The notes beneath the pieces were generated by a model that ran no database searches, was not told where the DNA came from, and worked only from the letters and a program-made list of their open reading frames with translations. From NCBI GenBank assembly GCA_030431475.1, contig JAUIJD010000001.1, positions 180,336 through 244,335 on the forward strand: a DNA stretch of 64,000 nucleotides, written 5' to 3'. A program made the position numbers and the translations under genes. Source of the DNA: Verrucomicrobiia bacterium (lineage in GTDB: Bacteria; Verrucomicrobiota; Verrucomicrobiia; Verrucomicrobiales; Akkermansiaceae). Below, one piece after another: positions 43,336 to 52,961 of the stretch; positions within the stretch are counted from its first letter, which is position 1, and every line of letters begins with the position of its first letter.

Positions 43336-44604
43336 ATGACCGAACCCTTCGTCACCCTCGCAGCCGTATCGGCCGCCGCCGCGATCGTCGCCCTCGCCCT
43401 CGTCGCCCTCCGCCTCCGCCGTGCCCGAAGAGAATTCGATGAAGAAGTCGCCGCCTGGAAACTCCGTCTCCGCCTCGACCTCCAGCAGGCCCGCAAGGAG
43501 CGCGACCTGCTGCTCGACGCGCTCGACGAGGCCTTCGTGCTCGTCGACCGGAACGGCGGGATTCTCTTCGCCAACCGCGCGGCCCAGGCGATGTTTCCCG
43601 GCCGCACCATCGTCGGCCGCTCGGTGCCGGATGTCTTCCTCGACCAGAAGGTCGCCCAGCCCATCATCGAGTGCATCGACAGCGGCGACCCCTCGACCAC
43701 CCGCGTCGTCCTCCCGAGACAGGGCTCCTCGCCGGTCGGCGGCGCCTGGATCGTCGATGCCGCCCGCATTTCCGAAACCCCCGACGACGCACCCGAGTTC
43801 CGGGTCGTCCTCCGCGACGTGACCTCCGAGCACCACGCCGAACAGATCCGCAAGGACTTCGTGGCGAATGCGTCCCACGAGTTGCGGACGCCCCTCGCCA
43901 TCATCAACGGCTACCTCGAGAACCTGCTCGACGACGGACTCGTCAGCGACCCGGAGCTGACCCGGCGCTTCCTCAAGGTGATGCGCAAGCACACCGAGCG
44001 GATCGCCCGCATCGTCGAGGACATGCTGGTCATCTCCCGCCTCGAGTCGGGTGAGGCCGCCGCGCTCAAGCTCAAGCCCTTCAAGATCCGGTCCTGCATC
44101 TCCGACGTGCTCGAGCGACTCGAGTCGATGATCCAGGCCCAGAAGGCCAGGGTCCGGGTCGAGATGCCCGACGAGGACCTCACCATCGACGGCGACCGCT
44201 TCTACTGGACCCAGGTGCTCTTCAACCTCGTCGAGAACGCCTTGAAACAGAACCCCCGCGAGGGGCTCGGGGTGACGGTCGGCTGCGTCCGCAAGGAAGG
44301 GTCCGGCGACATCGAGATCTGGGTTTCCGACGACGGAATCGGCATTCCCAGTGCGGACCTGGCCCACATCTTCCGACGGTTCTACCGGGTGGAGAAGCAC
44401 CACAACCAGGATGAGATCAAGGGCACCGGACTCGGGCTCTCCATCGTGAAGCGAGCCGTCGAAGCCCACAACGGCACCATCGACGTCCACTCGACTCCCG
44501 GCGAGGACACCCGCTTCACGATTCTCCTTCCCAGCGGTGCCGAGGAACAGACCCGCCTCGATGCGGAGGAAAGGACCGCCCTGGCACCGACGGAGACCGG
44601 ATGA
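43336..44604 (+). CDS. PhoR-type sensor histidine kinase
   Basis: This is a 422-residue sensor kinase. One transmembrane helix is at the N-terminus (residues ~5-26), with no extracytoplasmic domain of any size, as in PhoR. A PAS-like domain covers ~55-165 (ALDEAFVLVDRNGGILFANRA). HisKA has the phosphorylated His181 in FVANASHELRTPLAII. The HATPase domain has the N box LFNLVENALKQN, the G1 box VSDDGIGIPSADL, the F box FRRFYRVEKHH and the G2 box GTGLGLSIVKR. It forms a pair with the regulator upstream. Phosphate or envelope sensing is the likely role; the ligand is unknown. Confidence 0.92.
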   Translation: MTEPFVTLAAVSAAAAIVALALVALRLRRARREFDEEVAAWKLRLRLDLQQARKERDLLLDALDEAFVLVDRNGGILFANRAAQAMFPGRTIVGRSVPDVFLDQKVAQPIIECIDSGDPSTTRVVLPRQGSSPVGGAWIVDAARISETPDDAPEFRVVLRDVTSEHHAEQIRKDFVANASHELRTPLAIINGYLENLLDDGLVSDPELTRRFLKVMRKHTERIARIVEDMLVISRLESGEAAALKLKPFKIRSCISDVLERLESMIQAQKARVRVEMPDEDLTIDGDRFYWTQVLFNLVENALKQNPREGLGVTVGCVRKEGSGDIEIWVSDDGIGIPSADLAHIFRRFYRVEKHHNQDEIKGTGLGLSIVKRAVEAHNGTIDVHSTPGEDTRFTILLPSGAEEQTRLDAEERTALAPTETG

Positions 44605-44675
44605 CGGGGGAAACGCCTCCCGAAGTTGCTCCGCGGCATGAAACATGCGTGGCGGGACTGCCGTAGGGCACGACG

Positions 44676-47468
44676 ATGGCGCGTCCCGGATTCCTGCTGA
44701 CCCTCTCGGTTCTCCTGACCGGAATGGTCCACGCCGACTCGTTCGGTGCGGCCCGGGCGGCACTCGAGACCCACTGCCTCTCCTGCCATCACCCGGAGAA
44801 GACCAAGGGCGACCTGCTGCTGACCACCCGGCAGGCGATGATCGACGGAGGCGACTCCGGAACCTCGCTCGTCCCCGGCGACCCCGACGCCTCCCTGCTG
44901 ATCGAACGCATCTGCCTGGAGGAGGACCACGACGACCTGATGCCGCCCAAGGGTGGACCTCTCGACGCCGACCGGATCGAGGCGATCCGGGCCTGGGTCG
45001 CGGACGGGGCTCCTTGGCCCGAGGGCATCACCCTGGCGCCCCGACCGAAAACGGCCCTGCCGGACTGGAATGCCGAACCCGACCCCGCCATCACGTCGAT
45101 CGAGGCGTTTCCGAAGCAGGTCACCCTCGAAACGGCCGCCGATTTCCATCGCGTGGTCGTGATCGCCCACATGGACGATGCCGCCACGCACGATGTCACG
45201 CGGCAGTCGAAGGTGCGACTCGAGCATCCCGAACTCGTCTCCCTCACCGACACCCTGCTGCGGCCGCTCAAGGACGGCGAAACGACGCTCCACATCGAGT
45301 ATCGAGGGCTTTCGACCTCCCTTCCCGTGGTGGTGAAGGATGCCGCGAAGGAGCGACCGGTCTCCTTCCAGCTCGACGTCATGCCGGTGCTCACCTCCGC
45401 CACCTGCAACACCGGCTCATGCCACGGCTCGGCCCGAGGACAGGACGGCTTCCACCTCACTCTCTACGGTTTCGACCCCGAGGGCGACCACTTCCGGCTC
45501 ACCCGCGAGGCCCCGGGACGCCGCATCAATCTCGGCCTCCCCGAAGAGTCGCTGCTGCTGACGAAGGCCGTCGGCACGGTGCCGCACACCGGCGGGAAGC
45601 TCTTCGACAAGGACAGCCCGGAATACCGCACGCTGCTCGAGTGGATCCGCGACGGCGCGAAGTACGACAAAGGCGAGATCCCGGAGCCGACCGGGATCAC
45701 CGTCGAGCCTCCCCAGATGGTTCTCAAGGGCGAGAAGATCGAGGTCCCGATGACCGTGCGGGCGACCTACTCGGACGGCACCGACCGGGATGTCACCCCG
45801 CTCTCCACCTTCTCCACCTCGAATGACAACTCGGTCGAGATCGACCCGCACAAGGGCGTCGCCGAATCCAAGAAGCGGGGCGAGGCCTTCCTTCTCGCGC
45901 GCTTCCACACCTTCACCGAGGGCAGCCAGGCCATCGTCGTCCCGGACAACCTGCCCTACGCCCGGCCCGAGCTCCCGGAGTTCAACGAGCTCGACCGCCA
46001 CGTCCACGCGAAGCTTCACAAGCTGCGGATCATCCCGTCCGACCTCTGCAGCGACGAGATCTTCGTCCGCCGGCTCTACATCGACGTCATCGGGCGGGTG
46101 CCGACGATCGACGAGCGCAACGCCTTCCTCGCCAGCGAGGCTCCGGACAAGCGGGCGCAACTGGTCGACGAACTGCTCGCCCGCCCGGAGTTCACCGAGA
46201 TGTGGGTGATGAAGTGGGCCGAGCTGCTCCAGATCCGAACCTTCAACAACGGCCCGAACCAGGTCTCCTACAAGGCGGCCCTCGGCTACCACGGCTGGCT
46301 GCGGGAGCGCATCGCCGCCAACACCCCCTTCAACGAGATCGTCCGCGAACTCCTCTCCTCGGACGGCGGCACCTTCGACAACCCGCCGACGAATTTCTTC
46401 CAGATCGAGCAGGACGTGCTGAAGCTCACCGAGAACGTCGCCCAGGTCTTCATGGGCACGCGGATCCAGTGCGCCCAGTGCCACAACCACCCCTTCGACC
46501 GGTGGACGATGGACGACTACTACGGCTTCGCCTCGTTCTTCGCCCAGGTGAAGCGCAAGCGCGCCGAGGATCCGCGCGAACGCGTGATCTTCGATGGAGG
46601 GGGCGAGGTGAAACACCCCGTCACCAATCAGGACGCCCGGCCGCGCTTTCTCGGCAGCGCCACTCCCGACGACTTCAAGGGGGTCTCCCGCCGGCAGGCT
46701 CTCGCCGACTGGCTCGCCTCCCCCGAGAACCCATGGTTCGCCCGGAACTTCGTCAACATCATCTGGGCGCACTTCTTCGGCGTCGGGATCACCGACCCGG
46801 TCGACGACGTCCGCATCTCGAATCCCCCGTCCAACCCGGAGCTCCTCGACGCCCTCGCCCGCCGATTCGTCGAGTCCGACTACGACATCCGCAGCACGGT
46901 CCGGGACATCTGCAACTCCCGGACCTACCAGCTCTCGAGCCGGACGAACGACACCAACGAAACGGACGAGCGGAACTTCTCCCACTCCCTGATCCGCCGC
47001 ATGCGCGCCGAGGTGCTCCTCGACACGATCTCCCACGTCACCGAAACCCCGAACAAGTTCAAGGGGCTGCCGCGCGGGGCCTCCGCCCTCGAGATTGCCG
47101 ACGGCAACACTTCAACCTACTTCCTGACGACCTTCGGCCGCGCCACGCGCACGACGGTGTGCTCGTGCGAGGTGAAGATGGAGCCCAACCTCTCGCAGGC
47201 GCTGCACCTGCTCAACGGCGACGCGACCCACAACCGGATCAAGCAAAGCCCCGTCATCCGCCGGCAACTCGAGGCCGGCGAAGAGCCGATGAGCATCGTC
47301 CGCCACCTCTACCTCCGCACCGTCGGGCGCGAACCGACCGACTCGGAAACCGTGAGGCTGAAGGAGTTCGTCGCCGAGGCCGGTCAGGAGCCGCAGGCGG
47401 TCCGCCACGTTCTGGACGACATCTTCTGGGCCCTCCTGAACTCCAAGGAGTTCCTCTTCAACCACTGA
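44676..47468 (+). CDS. Secreted planctomycete-type cytochrome c protein (DUF1549/DUF1553)
   Basis: This is a 930-residue exported protein. Signal peptide: residues ~1-20. A first c-type heme motif is CLSCH (Cys34, Cys37, His38) in a PSCyt1-like domain. A second cytochrome-like module has CNTGSCH (Cys244-x4-Cys249-His250) with GFHLTLYGFDPEGDHFRLTRE. A bacterial Ig-like region (VTVRATYSDGTDRDVTPL in part) follows, then DUF1549 with CAQCHNHPFDRW (Cys599, Cys602, His603) and DUF1553 to the end (FLTTFGRATRTTVCSCE, LNSKEFLFNH). Members usually pair with a DUF1501 gene; none is present here. Roles in extracellular polysaccharide metabolism are suspected from genome surveys, not shown. It is convergent with the DUF1080 gene. 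Confidence 0.88.
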   Translation: MARPGFLLTLSVLLTGMVHADSFGAARAALETHCLSCHHPEKTKGDLLLTTRQAMIDGGDSGTSLVPGDPDASLLIERICLEEDHDDLMPPKGGPLDADRIEAIRAWVADGAPWPEGITLAPRPKTALPDWNAEPDPAITSIEAFPKQVTLETAADFHRVVVIAHMDDAATHDVTRQSKVRLEHPELVSLTDTLLRPLKDGETTLHIEYRGLSTSLPVVVKDAAKERPVSFQLDVMPVLTSATCNTGSCHGSARGQDGFHLTLYGFDPEGDHFRLTREAPGRRINLGLPEESLLLTKAVGTVPHTGGKLFDKDSPEYRTLLEWIRDGAKYDKGEIPEPTGITVEPPQMVLKGEKIEVPMTVRATYSDGTDRDVTPLSTFSTSNDNSVEIDPHKGVAESKKRGEAFLLARFHTFTEGSQAIVVPDNLPYARPELPEFNELDRHVHAKLHKLRIIPSDLCSDEIFVRRLYIDVIGRVPTIDERNAFLASEAPDKRAQLVDELLARPEFTEMWVMKWAELLQIRTFNNGPNQVSYKAALGYHGWLRERIAANTPFNEIVRELLSSDGGTFDNPPTNFFQIEQDVLKLTENVAQVFMGTRIQCAQCHNHPFDRWTMDDYYGFASFFAQVKRKRAEDPRERVIFDGGGEVKHPVTNQDARPRFLGSATPDDFKGVSRRQALADWLASPENPWFARNFVNIIWAHFFGVGITDPVDDVRISNPPSNPELLDALARRFVESDYDIRSTVRDICNSRTYQLSSRTNDTNETDERNFSHSLIRRMRAEVLLDTISHVTETPNKFKGLPRGASALEIADGNTSTYFLTTFGRATRTTVCSCEVKMEPNLSQALHLLNGDATHNRIKQSPVIRRQLEAGEEPMSIVRHLYLRTVGREPTDSETVRLKEFVAEAGQEPQAVRHVLDDIFWALLNSKEFLFNH

Positions 47469-47508
47469 GGTCGCGGAACATCGCGGATCGCACCCGCGGA
47501 GGCGCGGA

Positions 47509-48093
47509 TCACTCGTCGAGCGCCTCGATCGTCACCTCGCGGAAACGAATCTCCATCTCGAGACCGGGATGGACCTGAAGCCCGACGGGCCCCTTTTCAC
47601 GCGCGGTGTCCGAGGTGTAATCGAGCACCGAGACCCCGTTGATCCAGACCTGGTAGCGGTCCCCACGGACCTCGATCCGCATCCGGTTCCAGTCGTCGGG
47701 ACGCAGCACATCGGCGGCACCCTTGGCCTCGGCCGGGTAGCCCCGCTTGCTTCCGATGTAGGGCGAACCGGTCAGGTCGCGCTTCTGCGAGACGCTGGTT
47801 CCGAGCTGGATCTGTTCGTTGAGGTGACGAAGGAACACCCCGGAGTCCGCCCCGTCCGAAATCCGGTAGTCCACCTCGACGGAGAAATCCCGGAACTTCC
47901 GCTTCGTCCAGAGGATGGAATTCTTCTTCGCCGGGTCGCTCCGACCCACCAGCTCGCCATCGATGACTTTCCAGCAGGGAGCGCCCTGCACCCGCCATCC
48001 ATCGAGCGTGCCACCGTCGAACACCACGGCGCCCTCTCCCGCGGCGGAAGCGGTTTGGAGGGCGAACAGAAGGAGGAAAAGGCGCACGATCAC
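47509..48093 (-). CDS. Secreted DUF1080 (3-keto-disaccharide hydrolase) domain protein
   Basis: This is a 194-residue secreted protein. GTG 48093 was chosen; GTG 48087 is an equal alternative. A signal peptide spans ~1-20 (RLFLLLFALQTASA). The DUF1080 domain covers the rest: FDGGTLDGWRV, SILWTKRKFRDFSVEVDYR, DSGVFLRHLN and WNRMRIEVRGDRYQVWINGV. The family is a lectin-like jelly-roll fold; some members hydrolyse 3-keto-glycosides in Bacteroides and relatives. The gene begins 8 bases after the cimA stop on the same strand, so it may be transcribed with cimA although the functions look unrelated. It is convergent with the cytochrome protein. Confidence 0.88.
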   Translation of the reverse strand: MIVRLFLLLFALQTASAAGEGAVVFDGGTLDGWRVQGAPCWKVIDGELVGRSDPAKKNSILWTKRKFRDFSVEVDYRISDGADSGVFLRHLNEQIQLGTSVSQKRDLTGSPYIGSKRGYPAEAKGAADVLRPDDWNRMRIEVRGDRYQVWINGVSVLDYTSDTAREKGPVGLQVHPGLEMEIRFREVTIEALDE

Positions 48094-48101
48094 GCCATCC
48101 C

Positions 48102-49694
48102 CTACGTCGCCGAGCCCGCCCCGCCTTTCACCAGCTCCCGGCGTTGGAGGAAGAGGTCGATGCTGTCGACGATCGCGATCCACGACGCCTCGATGATGTT
48201 CTCGGACACCCCGACGGTTCCCCAGTTCCGCTCGCCGTCGCTCGAGACGATGAGCACCCGCGTCTTGGCCGCGGTGTGGTCGTGGCCGTCGATGATCCGG
48301 ACCTTGTAGTCCAGCAGCGTGACCTCGTCGATCTGCGGATAGAAGGGCCGCACCGCCTTGCGAAGCGCCTTGTCGAGGGCGTTCACGACCCCGTGCCCCT
48401 CGGCCACCGTGTACTCCGCCACGTCGCCGACATACAGCTTCACGGTCGCCTCGCACACCGGCTGGTGCCCGTCGCGGTAAAGTCGGTAGGAAGTATGGAA
48501 CTCCTTCAGGGAAAAGGGCTTCGCGTAGCGCCCCGTCTGGCGCCGGATCAGAAGCTCCAGCGAACCGCCGGCCGCCTCGAAGGAGTAACCGGCGTGCTCG
48601 AGCTCCTTCACCCGCGAGAGCACGGCCGTGGCCTCCGGGGATCCCTTGTCGAGGCCCAGCCCCAGTTCCTCGGCCTTGATCAGGATGTTGGATTGGCCGC
48701 TCAACTCCGACACGAGGATCTGCTGGCGGTTCCCGACCTTGGCGGGCTCGATGTGCTCGTAACTGCGGGCGAGCTTCTGCACCGCATTGACGTGCATCCC
48801 CCCCTTGTGGGCGAAGGCCGTCCGCCCGACGAAGGGCGCCCGGACGAAGTGGGGATTGTTCGACACGTCGTCGACGAAAAAGGAAAGCGCCTGCAGGCCG
48901 CTGAGATCCGGCACCACCTCGAGCCCCATCTTCAGCTGAAGGATCGGAATCACCGAGGTCAGGTTGCAGTTGCCGGTCCGCTCCCCGTAGCCGTTGATCG
49001 TCCCCTGCACCTGCACCCCCCCGGCCTTCACCGCGGCGATCGCATTGGCCACGCCGAGCTCGCAGTCGTTGTGGGTGTGGATGCCGAGGGGCGTGTCGGG
49101 AAGGCGCTCCCGCACGGCGGCGCAGATCGTCATGACCTCGCTCGGCAGGGTTCCCCCATTGGTATCGCAGAGCACGACGACATCAGCCCCCCCCTCGGCG
49201 GCGGCCTTGAGGGTCGCGAGCGCATGCTCGGGCGAGTCCTTGTAGCCATCAAAGAAGTGTTCGGCGTCGTAGACGACTTCGCGCCCGTGCTCCTTGAGGA
49301 ACCTCACGGTGTCGCGGATCATCGCCTGGTTCTCCTCCGCGGTCGTCCGCAGCACCTCGGTCACGTGCAGCTCCCAGCTTTTGCCAAAGATGGTGACCAC
49401 CGGCGTCTCGGCCTCGATCAGCAGGCGCACCTGGGGGTCCTCCTCGACCGGTGTGTCGGCCCGGCGGGTCGAGCCGAACGCCGCCAGCTTGGCGTGCTTG
49501 AGATCCAGTTTCCGCGCTTCCTGGAAAAACTCGATGTCCTTCGGGTTCGATCCCGGCCAGCCGCCTTCGATGTAGTCGATCCCGAAGCGGTCGAGACGTT
49601 CGGCGATGCGCAGCTTGTCCAACCGCGACAACTGGAAACCCTCGCCCTGCGTGCCGTCGCGGAGCGTCGTGTCGTAGAGAAAAACCGATTTCAT
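48102..49694 (-). CDS. cimA: (R)-citramalate synthase
   Basis: This 530-residue enzyme condenses acetyl-CoA and pyruvate to citramalate, the entry to the threonine-independent isoleucine route. The TIM barrel opens LYDTTLRDGTQGEGFQLS (R-D-G-x-Q-G-E), followed by YIEGGWPGSNPKDIEFF, FGSTRRAD and LCDTNGGTLPSE. The HxH metal motif is in LGIHTHNDCELGVAN. The C-terminal regulatory domain runs to the end (LYVGDVAEYTVAEGHG, KVRIIDGHDHTAAKTRV). The opening with YIEGGWPGSNP is diagnostic of CimA over isopropylmalate synthase LeuA. A TTGCCC-N17-TAGCCT pair lies upstream (49741-49713). DUF1080 follows 8 bases later. Confidence 0.94.
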   Translation of the reverse strand: MKSVFLYDTTLRDGTQGEGFQLSRLDKLRIAERLDRFGIDYIEGGWPGSNPKDIEFFQEARKLDLKHAKLAAFGSTRRADTPVEEDPQVRLLIEAETPVVTIFGKSWELHVTEVLRTTAEENQAMIRDTVRFLKEHGREVVYDAEHFFDGYKDSPEHALATLKAAAEGGADVVVLCDTNGGTLPSEVMTICAAVRERLPDTPLGIHTHNDCELGVANAIAAVKAGGVQVQGTINGYGERTGNCNLTSVIPILQLKMGLEVVPDLSGLQALSFFVDDVSNNPHFVRAPFVGRTAFAHKGGMHVNAVQKLARSYEHIEPAKVGNRQQILVSELSGQSNILIKAEELGLGLDKGSPEATAVLSRVKELEHAGYSFEAAGGSLELLIRRQTGRYAKPFSLKEFHTSYRLYRDGHQPVCEATVKLYVGDVAEYTVAEGHGVVNALDKALRKAVRPFYPQIDEVTLLDYKVRIIDGHDHTAAKTRVLIVSSDGERNWGTVGVSENIIEASWIAIVDSIDLFLQRRELVKGGAGSAT

Positions 49695-49712
49695 GGATAG
49701 CCCGGGGCGCGG

Positions 49713-49741
49713 AGGCTAGAGGGCTGGATGCGCCGGGGCAA
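49713..49741 (-). promoter_or_regulatory. Putative cimA promoter
   Basis: On the minus strand, TTGCCC (49741-49736) and TAGCCT (49718-49713) are 17 bases apart. The ATG at 49694 is 18 bases past the hexamer. The role is inferred from likeness to the tig element. Confidence 0.4.
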
Positions 49742-49826
49742 CCCGGGATCCGGACAACATCCCGGGCCATTTCAGGGAGTCGGCGTCCCCCCGGCGCCCC
49801 GCACCACCGCGTCCGGGCGCCCCCGA

Positions 49827-52800
49827 TCAGTCGCCGACGGCCTCCTTCGGGAACACGCTCACCGGGCGGTGATGACTCCCCGAGACCAGCCGTCCGCCGC
49901 TCCGGTCGAAGCCGAGGTAGTTCGCGGTCGCTCCCCGCTCGAGCACGCCGAGTCGACGCCAGGTGGGTCGGTGCCACAGCCGCAGCGTGCGATCGTATGA
50001 GGAAGACACCAGGGTGCGCCCATCCGGGGCGAAGGCGAGGGCGAGGATCCTCTCGCGATGGCCGCTGAGCGTCGCGATCCGCTCCCCCGATCCGACATCG
50101 TGCACCGAGATCAGGCTTTCGTCGCTGCCCGACACGAAAAGCGACCCGTCCGGCGAGAAAATCACCGGCCCCAGGGTCCCGCGGGTCATGGACCGCTGCG
50201 GTCCCCATCCTTCTCCGAAAGTCCCGATCCGCACACCTCGGGGCCACGACACCACCGCAATCCGTCGACCGTCCGGACTGAGCTTCATGCGATGGCTCCC
50301 CGAATCCGCGGCCGGCAGGCTCGACAGCCTTCGACCGCTCTCGAGATCGTAGAGCACGACCTCGGAGTCCTCCGCCGCCACCGCCAGGCGCCCCGACTCC
50401 GCCACCACCCGCCACGGCGCGGATCCGGGCGCGTCGATTGCCACCTCATCCACGAGCGCGCCGTCGGATACCGACCACCACGCGATCGTCGGCGTCCCGG
50501 CCACCCCGCGCCAGGTCGCGACGCGATCGCCACGGCGGTTGAAGGCCAGCGCCTGCCCGGGAGATTCACCGGGCAACTGAACCACCCCGCGCCCGGCCTC
50601 CTCCACGAACACACGGCCATCCCCCGTCGTCATCAACCAGGCGCTCCCGTCCTGCCGGTGGTCCACCACCGGTGGAATATTCCCCGAAGTCCGCTCGGCC
50701 TCGGACTCCGGGCGCTCCAGGCGCCACACCCGCACGGTCCGGTCGACGCCTCCGGAGGCCAGCCACTCCCCGTCCTTCGAAGCCGCCAGGGCGAGCACCT
50801 CGCCTTCATGGCCCCGGAGTTCCCGCCGCACTCCGAGGTCGTCCATCGATTGCAGCGTCACCGTCTGCCGTGCCCCGGCGGTCGCCACAAACCCGGGCAA
50901 CACCGCCAACCCCTTCAAGGCACCACGCGCCGGCTCCTCCGGCACCACCACCTGGCGATCTGAGAGCGTACGGATCCACTGACTTCTTCCATCGGGCGCG
51001 ATGCCAATCAGCCGATCTCCCTCCGGGGAAAACGCCAGCCGTGCGACACCGTTGGCGATCCGCCACTCGTCGATCACTTTCAGATCCGGCTCGTGCATCA
51101 CCTTCACCACGCCGTCCGCCACCCAGGCGAGCCGTTGTTCCGACTGCGCGAAGGCCGGCTCGACAGCCTCGTGCCGGAGAAGCCGCGTCAACGATCCGAC
51201 GTCGTGGATCTCGAGGGAGTAGCCGTCGCCCCCGTGTGCGAGCGTGACCAGTCGCGACCCGTCGCCGCTGAATCCAAGCTGGATGCAACCCCGGATCGGG
51301 AGAAGCCCCCTCATGACGCCCTCCGGAAAACTCCACAGGCGCACATAGGCGCCGCCCGATCCGGTCGCCAGCGTCTTTCCGTCCGGCGACCAGGCCACGG
51401 CACTGATCTCCCCGAGACGGGACGGCCGTCCCCGCATCCGGACCTCGTCCGGATTGAGCTCGCCCCTCAGCACCCGGGAGCGGATCTCCGGGGACGAGGC
51501 GACCATCGCCGCCATCAGGGGGATCTCCGCGGCACCCTCCGGCGCGTCGTCGCGCGGGAGGGACAGCACCGGCTCCCCGGTTTCAATGTCGCCGACGATC
51601 ACCGTGCCATCGCGACTGCCCCCGGCGACCCGGCGACCATCGGGCGAAATCGCCACCGCCGTCACCGCGGCCCCGTGGCGGGAAATGATGCGCTCCTCGT
51701 CTCCGGCGCATTTCGCCCGGTAGGCCCACCACTCGAATCCGCGGACGTCCTTCTCGGAGCCGACCGGTCGGTGGCGCTCGAGGGTTTCGCGGGCAACACC
51801 CAGCTGACCGTCGTCGAGGGCGCGACTCGCGAGGTAAATGTCGGCCGCATAGGCATGCAGGCGGAAGGCCTCCGCGGTTTCGCGTGCCCGGTCCGCATTC
51901 GCCACCGCCCGCTTCTCCTGCTCCAACGCGTGATTTCGTTCCCGGCGCAAGGCGTCGGACCCGAGCGCGAGAATGCCCACCAGCCCCAAGACCGTCGCCA
52001 GCGCCAGCGCGGAAAGCCCCGCCACCGCCGGATGGCGCCGCGACCACATCGCCAGCCGCCGGGCCGGGCCCGCCGGGCGCGCCTGCACCGGCTCGCCCCG
52101 CTCCCATCGATCGAGATCGTCCGCCAGGGCACCGGCGGTCGGATAGCGCGACGACGGCTCATCGGAGAGGCACTTGAGACAGATCGCGGAAAGATCCGCC
52201 GGACATCCGGAAGGCAAGCTTGCGGACGAAGCGCCGCGCTCCGGGGGCTGACCGGTCAGCAAATCGTGCATCACCGCGCCGAGGCTGAAGACATCGGCCG
52301 CCGTCGTCACCGCCTCGCCCCGTGCCTGCTCCGGAGCCATGTAGGCCGGGGTCCCACTCGTCGATCCCTCCTCGCTCTCGCCGGCGGCGATCGCGATGCC
52401 GAAGTCCGCCAGACACGGCTCGCCCGCATCGTCGAGCAGCACGTTGGCCGGTTTGATGTCGCGATGCACCAGGCCGTGACGGTGCGCGTGCTCCACCGCG
52501 CGGGCGATCTTCGAAATCAGCCCGGCCACCCGCCGTGCATCCCGGCAGCCTTTGCGTTCCGCCGGCTTCACGCGCTCAAGCGTCCCGCCGCGCATCCAGC
52601 GGCTGGCGATGAACAGAAACCCCGCCTCCTCCCCCGCCGCATAGACCGGCACGATCCCGGGATGGTCGAGCTTTCCGAGCGACTGCGCCTCGGCCATGAA
52701 GCGCGGCCGGTCGGCACGCCCTCCGAGACGCGGATCGAGGAACACCTTGAGCGCCACCTTGCGGTCGGGGCCGGGCTGGAACGCCTCCCACACCTCGCCG

Positions 52801-52961
52801 CTCGCGCCATGACCGATACGCTTCAGCGGGCGGAATCCACCGAGCTCGCCGGGAAGCTCGAAACGCTCGCAGCCCTCGTCCAGCACGCCTTCCAGCAGGC
52901 ATCGGCGACAGAGGCCCTCCGACTCGCGGCCGCACGCCGGACACCTCGCCCCCGCCGTCAT
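49827..52961 (-). CDS. Ser/Thr protein kinase with C-terminal WD40 repeats
   Basis: This is a 1044-residue protein. A short Cys-rich N-terminus (CPACGRESEGLCRRC, residues ~7-21) is followed by a kinase domain at ~42-290: IGHGASGEVWEA, Lys72 in VALKVF, HRD 166-168 with IKPANVLL, DFG 186-188 and MAPEQARGE. All catalytic residues are present. A transmembrane helix lies at ~314-334. The remaining ~700 residues carry WD40 repeats, for example GHEGEVLALAASKDGEWLAS and GHRERILALAFAPDGRTLVS, ending DRTLRLW-type. The start overlaps the stop of the ECF sigma gene (ATGA). Sigma/kinase fusions of this layout are known in Planctomycetota and Verrucomicrobiota; the propeller presumably senses or scaffolds outside the membrane. 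Confidence 0.88.
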   Translation of the reverse strand: MTAGARCPACGRESEGLCRRCLLEGVLDEGCERFELPGELGGFRPLKRIGHGASGEVWEAFQPGPDRKVALKVFLDPRLGGRADRPRFMAEAQSLGKLDHPGIVPVYAAGEEAGFLFIASRWMRGGTLERVKPAERKGCRDARRVAGLISKIARAVEHAHRHGLVHRDIKPANVLLDDAGEPCLADFGIAIAAGESEEGSTSGTPAYMAPEQARGEAVTTAADVFSLGAVMHDLLTGQPPERGASSASLPSGCPADLSAICLKCLSDEPSSRYPTAGALADDLDRWERGEPVQARPAGPARRLAMWSRRHPAVAGLSALALATVLGLVGILALGSDALRRERNHALEQEKRAVANADRARETAEAFRLHAYAADIYLASRALDDGQLGVARETLERHRPVGSEKDVRGFEWWAYRAKCAGDEERIISRHGAAVTAVAISPDGRRVAGGSRDGTVIVGDIETGEPVLSLPRDDAPEGAAEIPLMAAMVASSPEIRSRVLRGELNPDEVRMRGRPSRLGEISAVAWSPDGKTLATGSGGAYVRLWSFPEGVMRGLLPIRGCIQLGFSGDGSRLVTLAHGGDGYSLEIHDVGSLTRLLRHEAVEPAFAQSEQRLAWVADGVVKVMHEPDLKVIDEWRIANGVARLAFSPEGDRLIGIAPDGRSQWIRTLSDRQVVVPEEPARGALKGLAVLPGFVATAGARQTVTLQSMDDLGVRRELRGHEGEVLALAASKDGEWLASGGVDRTVRVWRLERPESEAERTSGNIPPVVDHRQDGSAWLMTTGDGRVFVEEAGRGVVQLPGESPGQALAFNRRGDRVATWRGVAGTPTIAWWSVSDGALVDEVAIDAPGSAPWRVVAESGRLAVAAEDSEVVLYDLESGRRLSSLPAADSGSHRMKLSPDGRRIAVVSWPRGVRIGTFGEGWGPQRSMTRGTLGPVIFSPDGSLFVSGSDESLISVHDVGSGERIATLSGHRERILALAFAPDGRTLVSSSYDRTLRLWHRPTWRRLGVLERGATANYLGFDRSGGRLVSGSHHRPVSVFPKEAVGD

